Source of the DNA: an uncultured Clostridium sp.
GTDB lineage: Bacteria; Bacillota; Clostridia; Clostridiales; Clostridiaceae
Length of the DNA: 5,545 bases
Reading direction: 5' to 3'
NCBI GenBank assembly: GCA_934755305.1
Contig: CAKVLD010000123.1
Span: 1-5,545 of the forward strand
The notes beneath the pieces were generated by a model, which did no database searches, had not been told where the DNA came from, and worked only from the letters and a program-made list of their open reading frames with translations. Each line of letters starts with the position of its first letter. Position 1 is the first letter of the stretch. Made by a program: the position numbers and the translations under genes. Of this stretch, positions 1 to 5,019 are shown in pieces.

Positions 1-134
1 GACTCACTTGCTAAAAAGAAGAAGTGGTTACCATTAATAACTTCTTCATAATAAGGAACAGTTCTAGTATCACTTGCTAAAGTTCCTTTCCCTAAATTAT
101 GATGAATATTCTTAGAAAAATATAAAAAACACAT
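1..134 (-). CDS. possible minus-strand ORF, 44 residues seen, runs off the left edge
   Basis: On the minus strand an open frame runs from an ATG at 134-132 to the window edge without a stop, giving 44 residues that start MCFLYFSKNIHHNLGKGTLA and end GNHFFFLASE. The frame is also open upstream of that ATG as far as a TGA near 213-215. No clear ribosome binding site precedes the ATG. The composition (balanced H, Y, T, E, no runs of K/N/I) looks more protein-like than random AT-rich DNA, and the 66-bp spacing of its direct repeat keeps the frame. The same DNA also forms inverted repeats, so it could instead be a structured or repeated intergenic element. I do not recognise a family. If real, it is transcribed away from the pectate lyase gene. 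Confidence 0.25.
   Translation of the reverse strand, partial: MCFLYFSKNIHHNLGKGTLASDTRTVPYYEEVINGNHFFFLASE
4..88. repeat. 12-bp direct repeat and two inverted repeats at left edge
   Basis: TCACTTGCTAAA occurs at 4-15 and 70-81, exactly 66 bp apart. Between and around the copies, GAAGAAGT (18-25) is the reverse complement of ACTTCTTC (40-47), and AAGGAAC (53-59) is the reverse complement of GTTCCTT (82-88). GAACAGTTC at 56-64 is a further small dyad. These are more GC-containing pairings than the surrounding AT-rich DNA would readily give. Their function is unknown. Confidence 0.5.
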
Positions 135-256
135 AAACTGCTTTAATCTGTGTTTAAACTGTTTTGAAAAAAGATTTAATGTGAAAGTGTTTAATAAAAT
201 ATCAAATAAAATTCATAAATAATCTGTACGAAAAATGAAAAATATTTATAGAAGGT

Positions 257-284
257 ATTTTTTATTATTAAAATAATAAAAAAT
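257..284. repeat. perfect 13-bp inverted repeat, A/T only, 2-nt loop
   Basis: Bases 257-269 are the exact reverse complement of 272-284, with only two bases between. All 28 bases are A or T. T-rich and A-rich arms lie on either side, so it could act as a weak bidirectional terminator or as an upstream AT-rich promoter element or cruciform. The element is seen directly; no function is shown. Confidence 0.6.
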
Positions 285-294
285 GTTTTTTATG

Positions 295-317
295 AAACTA
301 ATTAGTTTGCTAATTAG
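295..317. promoter_or_regulatory. two identical palindromes CTAATTAG, possible operator
   Basis: CTAATTAG occurs at 298-305 and again at 310-317. Each copy is its own reverse complement, and the first lies in a 14-bp perfect palindrome, AAACTAATTAGTTT (295-308). Centre-to-centre distance is 12 bp, near one helical turn. The second copy overlaps the -35 region of the candidate lyase promoter, where a regulator would affect polymerase. The binding protein is unknown. Confidence 0.4.
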
Positions 318-335
318 GATATTTTATGCTAATAT
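307..335 (+). promoter_or_regulatory. candidate SigA promoter of the pectate lyase gene
   Basis: TTGCTA (307-312) as -35 and TAATAT (330-335) as -10 are separated by 17 bp, and TG at 327-328 makes an extended -10. A second, perfect TATAAT sits at 340-345 but lacks a reasonable -35. Either would give a leader of roughly 105-120 nt before the start codon. Confidence 0.45.
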
Positions 336-345
336 TTAATATAAT

Positions 346-411
346 TCGAAATGATGTTAAATATTATGAAAAAAATTACAAATTTCGATTTTTAGTTTTA
401 GATAAAAACTA
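346..411 (+). other. possible folded mRNA leader
   Basis: In the predicted leader, TCGAAAT (346-352) can pair with ATTTCGA (382-388), and TAGTTTT (393-399) with AAAACTA (405-411) around a 5-nt loop. The helices are short and A/U-rich, there is no terminator-like U-run, and no known riboswitch core is recognised. I note it only as structure in an otherwise unexplained leader. Confidence 0.25.
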
Positions 412-458
412 TACTATTCAATATCAAAAGAATAAAGTGTTTTTAAGAGGAGAATTTA

Positions 459-2546
459 ATGAAAGTAACAAAAGATTTAAAAAAGAAATCATTAAGTTAT
501 GCAGTTTTAGCATCATTAGTAGCTAATACTGTAATGCCAAGTACAGTAACATTTGCAAAGGAAACAAACTATTTTGTTGATGATTTTGAGGCAGGACTTA
601 GTAATTGGAGTTTTTCAAAGGGAGATTGGTCAATAGAAAATATTGATACAAACGTATTAAAGCAAAGTTCTAAAAGTGAAGAAGCAAGAGCTTTTAGAGG
701 AGAAGAAGAATGGACAGACTATTCTGTAGAATCAAAAATTAAAGTTCTTGATTTTAATGGTTCTAATAGAGCTTTATTATGTGCACGTTATAAAGATAAT
801 AATAATTATTATGCTGTTGCATTAAATGGAAAAAATGGAGGTTTTATAGAATTAAGAAAAAAGGTAGATGGAAAGAGTACTGTTATTGCTAAAGTTAATA
901 CAGAAATACTAGTTAATAAAGTATATAATGTTAAATTAGTTGTAGATGGTACTAATATAAAAGTATACATAAATAATGAATTATTAATAGATGAAGAAGA
1001 TTCGTCGTTAAAAAATGGTGCAGTAGGTTTAATATCTAGTAAAGTTATTGCAACTTATGATGATGTAGTAGTTTCTTCTTTAAGTGATAAAGTAGAAGAT
1101 ACAGAAATTAAAGATGAAATCTTAGATGATACAACAAATAATGATAAAATAGAGGACACTGAAGTTAAGGATGAAATAATAGAAGAAAGTGAAACAATTA
1201 ATTTGGAAAAATACTCTGTTAGTGGTTTTGCATCAAGTATAGTAAGTGATAAAAAAGTTCCTATGTCATCAAGTATTGATGAATTAAATAGTTCTTCTTA
1301 TGTAAGAGTAACAAATGAAGTAGAACATGCAGCAGCATTAAAGAAGGGGTCTAAAGTAAAAGTTATAGAAATAATGAATGATTTAGATCTTGGATGGAAT
1401 GAAATAGATGCAGCAGCTCAAAAAGCTCCATTTACACAAAATATTGTTCCTTTAACTCACCCAACATTAAAGAAAACGGGTGTAAGTAAAATAACAGTTG
1501 ATAGTTTTGATGATTTAACAATATTCTCAAAGAATGGTTCAACAATAAAACATGCAGGTTTAGTATTTAAGAATTCTAAAAATGTTGTAATTAGAAACTT
1601 ACAATTTGATGAACTTTGGGAGTGGGATGAAGATACTAAAGGTGATTATGATAGAAATGATTGGGATTACATAACATTAGAAGGTTGTAATGGTGTATGG
1701 ATAGATCACTGTACTTTTGGTAAGGCTTATGATGGAATAGTAGATTCTAAGAAAGGTACTAAAGGAGTAACTATTTCTTATAGTAAATTCCTTCCTGGAG
1801 ATTATAAAAATGATGGATTCTTTACAGCTATGTTTGATGAAATGGAAAAGAATTCTTCAAAGTATCCTATGTACTCATTTATAAAGAGTCAAGGATTAAG
1901 TAAGGAAGATATTATGAGAGTAGCTTCACCACAAAAAAAGACACACTTAATTGGAGCTAAGGAATTAGATGTTACAAATAATGATTTAGAAATAACTTTA
2001 CATCATAATTATTATAAAGATTCACAAGATAGAATGCCAAGACTTAGAGGTGGAAATGCACATATTTATAATATAGTAATGGATTGTAGAGAAGCATATA
2101 GTGCAAGAAACATAGTTACAACTTCTATATCAAAATCTATAACTGCTGCCGGATATCACTTTGGTTTAACTAGTAATGGTGCTATATCTACAGAAGGTGG
2201 AGCTTTACTTATGGAAAGTAGTGTTATTTTAGGGGTTAAGAATCCATTTAAGAATAATCAAAAAAGTGCAAGCAAGAGCGAATACACTGGAAAACTTCAA
2301 GCTACTGACATAGTTTATGAATATGGAAATATATCTTATAGAGGAGATAGTACTTCAAAGAATAGCCCATTAAATCCAGAACCAGCCACAGCATTAGAGT
2401 TTTCTTGGAATGGATTTAGTTCATTATCTTATGAATATAATGCAGAAGATCCAACTACATTATTAGAAACATTAACTGGTGAAGAAGGGGCTGGAGCAGG
2501 AGTTCTTAATCTTTCAGAAAACAATTGGATAAGAACAGTTTACTAA
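459..2546 (+). CDS. secreted pectate lyase, PL1 family, with N-terminal concanavalin-like module
   Basis: This enzyme should cut the polygalacturonate backbone of pectin by Ca2+-dependent beta-elimination outside the cell. Residues 1-33 are a signal peptide: KDLKKK, a hydrophobic core, then VTFA with cleavage likely before KET. Residues 34-207 resemble a LamG/CBM66/DUF1080-like jelly roll (FVDDFEAG, WSIEN, YYAVALNG, VKLVVDG, GAVGLIS), probably for sugar binding. An acidic linker (about 208-247) holds a duplicated unit. The PL1 catalytic domain covers about 248-695. By comparison with PelC from memory, DWD at 401-403 and D425 and D429 are the Ca2+ ligands, VWIDH is at 413-417, and RMPRLR at 525-530 gives catalytic R525 and R530. 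No dockerin, SLH or LPXTG signal is seen, so it is probably released freely. A strong GAGGAG at 447-452 lies 6 nt before the ATG. A terminator follows, so it is monocistronic. Confidence 0.96.
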   Translation: MKVTKDLKKKSLSYAVLASLVANTVMPSTVTFAKETNYFVDDFEAGLSNWSFSKGDWSIENIDTNVLKQSSKSEEARAFRGEEEWTDYSVESKIKVLDFNGSNRALLCARYKDNNNYYAVALNGKNGGFIELRKKVDGKSTVIAKVNTEILVNKVYNVKLVVDGTNIKVYINNELLIDEEDSSLKNGAVGLISSKVIATYDDVVVSSLSDKVEDTEIKDEILDDTTNNDKIEDTEVKDEIIEESETINLEKYSVSGFASSIVSDKKVPMSSSIDELNSSSYVRVTNEVEHAAALKKGSKVKVIEIMNDLDLGWNEIDAAAQKAPFTQNIVPLTHPTLKKTGVSKITVDSFDDLTIFSKNGSTIKHAGLVFKNSKNVVIRNLQFDELWEWDEDTKGDYDRNDWDYITLEGCNGVWIDHCTFGKAYDGIVDSKKGTKGVTISYSKFLPGDYKNDGFFTAMFDEMEKNSSKYPMYSFIKSQGLSKEDIMRVASPQKKTHLIGAKELDVTNNDLEITLHHNYYKDSQDRMPRLRGGNAHIYNIVMDCREAYSARNIVTTSISKSITAAGYHFGLTSNGAISTEGGALLMESSVILGVKNPFKNNQKSASKSEYTGKLQATDIVYEYGNISYRGDSTSKNSPLNPEPATALEFSWNGFSSLSYEYNAEDPTTLLETLTGEEGAGAGVLNLSENNWIRTVY
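1086..1178 (+). repeat. duplicated 12-residue acidic linker unit inside the pectate lyase
   Basis: DKVEDTEIKDEI (residues 210-221, bases 1086-1121) is followed after seven residues by DKIEDTEVKDEI (229-240, bases 1143-1178). Only V/I exchanges differ at protein level, while the DNA shows several synonymous changes (for example GAA-GAT-ACA against GAG-GAC-ACT). The unit lies in the hinge between the N-terminal module and the PL1 domain. Confidence 0.85.
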
Positions 2547-2578
2547 AATTGAAATAATAAATAAATATCAATATTATG

Positions 2579-2630
2579 ACACTTATATTTATATTTTTTT
2601 AAAATTTATAAATATAAGTGTTTTTTTATT
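2579..2630 (+). terminator. rho-independent terminator of the pectate lyase gene
   Basis: A perfect 15-bp stem pairs 2579-2593 with 2607-2621 across a 13-nt loop. It is followed by seven T at 2621-2627, then ATT. It lies 32 bp after the lyase stop codon and separates that gene from the next. Confidence 0.9.
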
Positions 2631-2642
2631 TTTAAATATATG

Positions 2643-2654
2643 GTAAAATTTTAC
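2643..2654. promoter_or_regulatory. 12-bp perfect palindrome GTAAAATTTTAC on the promoter
   Basis: The palindrome overlaps the -35 box of the 257-residue gene. With its right flank it contains ATTTTACATA (2648-2657), whose reverse complement TATGTAAAAT recurs twice at the end of the same gene (3464-3473 and 3495-3504). Confidence 0.4.
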
Positions 2655-2678
2655 ATATAGATTTAAAACTTATAAAAT
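2650..2678 (+). promoter_or_regulatory. SigA-type promoter of the 257-residue gene
   Basis: TTTACA (2650-2655) and TAAAAT (2673-2678) each match five of six consensus bases and are 17 bp apart. The -35 box lies within the palindrome GTAAAATTTTAC (2643-2654), which could therefore serve as an operator. AAAGGTGG at 2687-2694 supplies the ribosome binding site of the gene, 7 nt before its ATG. Confidence 0.6.
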
Positions 2679-2701
2679 AAAAGTACAAAGGTGGTATTAG
2701 A

Positions 2702-3475
2702 ATGGCAAAAGCAGGTTTTTTCAAAAGAAGTAGTACTAAAGAAGAAGTAAAGGAACAAACAGTTTCTAATGAAACAATTAGAAATATAGTAAAGAGAGAA
2801 GATGAAAATTATGAAATTAAACAAATAAAAGATACTACTATAATGGATAGAGATATAACTAAGTATGTAATTGATAACTTCCCTGAAATATGTATGGATA
2901 TTAAAGATTCTTTGGCAGATTTATCAGAAACTTTAGAGAATACTATTGATTATATTGAGGATAAATCAAGTGTTGTAATAAAGACAGAAAGAAATTTTAA
3001 ATTAAGTCAATCTCATAGAAATAAATCTATAGAAATATATGAAGTGGTAAAAAAGATTAATGATTATATAGAATGGATGGATGAAGAATACAATAAAAAG
3101 GATGGGGAGCCATCTAAAAAAAAGGCTAAAGATGAAGTGAATAAAAAAGAAAATGTTACCAAGGAAAATGAAAGTGCTAGTAAAGGCAAGGAAGGAGCAA
3201 TTCCAATATATGAGGATTTTACATCAAAAGAGCCTTTAGCCTTTAGATTAGAAAATTATTATCTAAAGGTAAATGACTGGGAGGAATTGGCTGTTAAGGC
3301 AGCAGAAGTTCTTACTAAAAATTATAAAGGTGCTAAGAAGAGATTTTCAAATAGGAATAAAGATATAAAAGTGATAAATAAAAATTCAAAGGAAAATGAA
3401 TTAAGAGATTCTGTAATTGATATTCTAAATATATATGAAGTTCCATTAGATATGTTTTTTGTTTATGTAAAATAA
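2702..3475 (+). CDS. hypothetical protein, 257 residues, charged, two-part
   Basis: I do not recognise this protein. It has no signal peptide or membrane segment, so it should be cytoplasmic. Residues 1-45 are polar and lysine-rich after MAKAGFFKRSS. Residues 50-130 look mainly helical (ITKYVIDNFPEI, DSLADLSETLENTIDYIE, SIEIYEVVKKINDYIEWMDEEY). Residues 131-165 are a K/E/N-rich linker. A C-terminal domain follows (about 176-257), with PLAFRLENYYLKVNDWEELAVKAAEVL cut by a basic stretch (KGAKKRFSNRNKDIK) and ending LRDSVIDILNIYEVPLDMFFVYVK. The PLAF...V.DWEEL..KAAEVL pattern recalls small C-terminal domains in some nucleic-acid-associated proteins, but this is only an impression. It has its own promoter and a good AGGTGG site 7 nt before ATG. 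The next gene has a separate promoter, so co-function is not implied. Confidence 0.85.
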   Translation: MAKAGFFKRSSTKEEVKEQTVSNETIRNIVKREDENYEIKQIKDTTIMDRDITKYVIDNFPEICMDIKDSLADLSETLENTIDYIEDKSSVVIKTERNFKLSQSHRNKSIEIYEVVKKINDYIEWMDEEYNKKDGEPSKKKAKDEVNKKENVTKENESASKGKEGAIPIYEDFTSKEPLAFRLENYYLKVNDWEELAVKAAEVLTKNYKGAKKRFSNRNKDIKVINKNSKENELRDSVIDILNIYEVPLDMFFVYVK

Positions 3476-3506
3476 CATTTTACTTTTAATTTTCTATGTA
3501 AAATAA
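3464..3506. repeat. direct repeat TATGTAAAATAA with overlapping inverted repeat
   Basis: TATGTAAAATAA occurs at 3464-3475, covering the last codons and stop of the 257-residue gene, and again at 3495-3506. ATTTTAC at 3477-3483 can pair with GTAAAAT of either copy (3467-3473 or 3498-3504), giving two mutually exclusive 7-bp hairpins. The second hairpin is followed by AATTTATTTTT and might be a weak terminator; no strong terminator is seen after this gene. Confidence 0.5.
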
Positions 3507-3514
3507 TTTATTTT

Positions 3515-3523
3515 TGCTATAAT
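3515..3523 (+). promoter_or_regulatory. extended -10 promoter of the Nudix gene
   Basis: TGCTATAAT gives a perfect TATAAT (3518-3523) preceded by TG at 3515-3516 with one base between, the extended -10 form. No good -35 lies 16-18 bp upstream, as is usual for this promoter type. Transcription would start about 25-30 nt before the start codon at 3559. Confidence 0.65.
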
Positions 3524-3558
3524 GAAGGTAAGAAATGAAATGGAGTTGAGATGTAGAA

Positions 3559-4077
3559 ATGGATTTTACAGAAAAGATTATAGATAGAAAAGATGTATTT
3601 CAAGGAGATTTTTTAAGAGTAGAACATTTAAAAGTAGAATTACCAGATGGTAATATAGGTGATAGAGATGTAGTACGTCATCCAGGTGCTGTAGCACTTT
3701 TAGCTTTTGTAGATGACGAAACAATAGTATTAGTAGAACAATTTAGAGTTGCTGTAAATAAAACAATGTTAGAAATACCAGCTGGGAAATTAGAAAATGG
3801 TGAAGAACCTTTAGAAGCAGCAAAAAGAGAATTAGAAGAAGAAACAGGATTTAAAGCAGGAAGGCTTGAACACTTGGGATATATATTAACTGGTGCTGGA
3901 TTTACAGATGAAAAGATACACATTTATAAAGCTTCAGAATTATATAAAGGTGTTAAAGGTGGAGATGATGATGAATTTATAGAAGTAAAAACCTATAAAT
4001 TAGATGAAATTAAAACTTTAATTAAAGAAGGTCAAATAGTAGATGCAAAAACTATATCTGCATTTATGTATTTATAA
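3559..4077 (+). CDS. nudF: Nudix hydrolase, ADP-ribose pyrophosphatase type
   Basis: The protein should hydrolyse ADP-ribose to AMP and ribose 5-phosphate in the cytoplasm. The full Nudix box GX5EX7REUXEEXGU fits residues 76-98: G76, E82, R90-E91-L92, E94, E95, G97, F98. It is preceded by LEIPAGKLE (71-79), the segment typical of ADP-ribose pyrophosphatases, and followed by GFTDE (114-118). Many family members have SPGF where this reads GAGF, so the marker proline is absent and a related nucleoside diphosphate substrate is possible. Length (172) is normal. The first in-frame start after the TGA at 3547-3549 is the ATG at 3559. Its ribosome site is weak: GGAG at 3542-3545 lies 13 nt away and GAG at 3548-3550 lies 8 nt away. 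The symbol rests on family and on the nudF-spoIIM order known from B. subtilis. Confidence 0.9.
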   Translation: MDFTEKIIDRKDVFQGDFLRVEHLKVELPDGNIGDRDVVRHPGAVALLAFVDDETIVLVEQFRVAVNKTMLEIPAGKLENGEEPLEAAKRELEEETGFKAGRLEHLGYILTGAGFTDEKIHIYKASELYKGVKGGDDDEFIEVKTYKLDEIKTLIKEGQIVDAKTISAFMYL

Positions 4078-4103
4078 AAGTATAAAATAAAATCAAATTT
4101 ATA

Positions 4104-4144
4104 AGAAGGTATTGCAAATAAAAATGTAATACCTTCTATTTTTT
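4104..4144 (+). terminator. rho-independent terminator of the Nudix gene
   Basis: AGAAGGTATT (4104-4113) pairs exactly with AATACCTTCT (4128-4137), and the stem can extend inward by three pairs including one G-U around an 8-nt loop. Six T follow at 4139-4144. It separates the Nudix gene from spoIIM. Confidence 0.9.
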
Positions 4145-4244
4145 ATATAGTGATTATTTTAAAATGTACGTCATAATTTATTAATAATGAAAGTTATTAA
4201 AATTTTAAATCATCATTTCAAGAACTTATCATAATCTTAGATAT

Positions 4245-4273
4245 GCATAATTTATAAATGATAATCATAGTAT
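4245..4273 (+). promoter_or_regulatory. possible SigE (mother-cell) promoter of spoIIM
   Basis: GCATAAT (4245-4251) and CATAGTAT (4266-4273), 14 bp apart, resemble the B. subtilis SigE elements (an ATATT-like -35 and a CATACAAT-like -10). The position gives a leader of about 25 nt. In B. subtilis spoIIM is a SigE gene, which makes the match plausible, but the AT-rich background makes chance hits easy. The rest of the gap (4145-4304) shows only a small TTAATAA/TTATTAA inverted repeat at 4181-4200. Confidence 0.4.
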
Positions 4274-4304
4274 TATTTAAGAGAAACATTAGGAGGATAT
4301 AGAG

Positions 4305-4940
4305 ATGAATAAATTAATTGATAAAATAAATGACGACTTTAGAGAAAATAAAATTTACTATATAGCCGTATTACTTTTATTTTGTACAGGAATTGTTGTG
4401 GGAGCTTATACAGTGAAATATATGAAAGTAGGAGATAAAGAAGATCTTACAAATTATTTTAATAGCTTTGTTAACGTTATAGGAAGTCAGGAAATTAATT
4501 ATACTACACTTTTATTTAGTGTAGTTAAGAAGAATTTACTAATGATTTTGCCAGTAATCTTATTAGGTTTTACATTCTTTGGTTTGCCTATAATTTTAAT
4601 AGTAGATTTTCTAAAAGGACTTAGTATAAGCTATACATTTACTTTTCTTTTAACTACTTTTGAAGGAAAAGGATTAGGCTTAGCTTTAGCTTCTGTAATA
4701 CCTCAAAATATTATTTATATACCTAGTTTTATAATTTTGAGTATTATTGCTTTAAAGTTTTCTGTTATTAAGTTTAAGAGTCAGTTTATTAAGAAATTAG
4801 GTAATAAAAATATTGTGAATAATAGAGGATTTATTAATTGTATTATAGTTATATTAGTATTTTTTATGATAGGTGTTATGGTAGAGACATATGTTTGTCC
4901 AAGTATAATTAAGTTTGTGGTATCTAAGATATATATTTAA
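4305..4940 (+). CDS. spoIIM: stage II sporulation protein M (engulfment)
   Basis: SpoIIM is a membrane protein of the SpoIID-SpoIIM-SpoIIP complex that remodels septal peptidoglycan while the mother cell engulfs the forespore. The 211 residues match the usual length. About five hydrophobic segments are visible near 17-38, 77-101, 104-118, 124-151 and 176-198, with a polar extracytoplasmic loop at about 40-75. Family-like segments are DFLKGLSISYTF (101-112), the VIPQNIIYIP stretch (131-140) and the C-terminal VETYVCP (193-199). A perfect AGGAGG at 4291-4296 lies 8 nt before the ATG. A terminator isolates it from the Nudix gene, and a possible SigE promoter lies upstream. No terminator follows, so it is probably transcribed with the recombinase gene 79 bp downstream. 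Confidence 0.93.
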   Translation: MNKLIDKINDDFRENKIYYIAVLLLFCTGIVVGAYTVKYMKVGDKEDLTNYFNSFVNVIGSQEINYTTLLFSVVKKNLLMILPVILLGFTFFGLPIILIVDFLKGLSISYTFTFLLTTFEGKGLGLALASVIPQNIIYIPSFIILSIIALKFSVIKFKSQFIKKLGNKNIVNNRGFINCIIVILVFFMIGVMVETYVCPSIIKFVVSKIYI

Positions 4941-5019
4941 ATGGTGGTAAAAGTAAGATAAAGATAGAAGGAAAAAGGTATAAAATGTCGAATAATAATA
5001 ATGGTGTAGGAGAATGACA

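Larger units (their letters stand above)
135..458. other. AT-rich intergenic region, 324 bp, no convincing gene
   Basis: This stretch is almost entirely A/T. It holds a 28-bp A/T hairpin at 257-284, a double CTAATTAG palindrome at 298-317, a promoter candidate at 307-335 and a structured leader down to the pectate lyase start. A frame open from 326 overlaps the lyase gene out of frame and is not accepted as a gene. Bases 135-256 show no motif I can support; I saw no catabolite-repression (cre) operator with its central CG. Confidence 0.7.

Noticed and set aside
1..51. Plus-strand frame DSLAKKKKWLPLITSS ending in two stops, as the tail of a gene
   Set aside because: It has only 16 residues, no terminator follows at a normal distance, and the minus frame over the same bases is longer and more protein-like. 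It cannot be excluded without the upstream sequence.
446..512. A foreign insertion in the PL1 domain, between SYSKF and LHHNYY (residues 441-518)
   Set aside because: The segment is longer than in short PL1 enzymes such as PelC, but it is smoothly coding and, as I recall, similar segments occur in larger Bacillus and Clostridium PL1 enzymes. Coordinates given here are residues of the lyase.
326..526. 66-codon plus-strand frame upstream of and overlapping the pectate lyase start
   Set aside because: It overlaps the lyase start in another frame, its ATG falls inside the candidate promoter, and its composition (K, N, I, F, Y) is that of AT-rich noncoding DNA. The lyase has the strong ribosome site.
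3678..3923. 81-codon minus-strand frame
   Set aside because: It lies wholly inside the Nudix gene, whose complete Nudix box proves the plus frame; this is its antisense shadow.
4257..4275. Fur-box-like TGATAATCAT before spoIIM
   Set aside because: It is tempting because fur neighbours spoIIM in Bacillus, but only one half fits the 7-1-7 box and the other half matches poorly. Such half-sites are common in AT-rich DNA.
4941..5019. Separate xerD promoter using TATAAA at 4979-4984
   Set aside because: No -35 or extended -10 accompanies it, and spoIIM has no terminator, so read-through is simpler.
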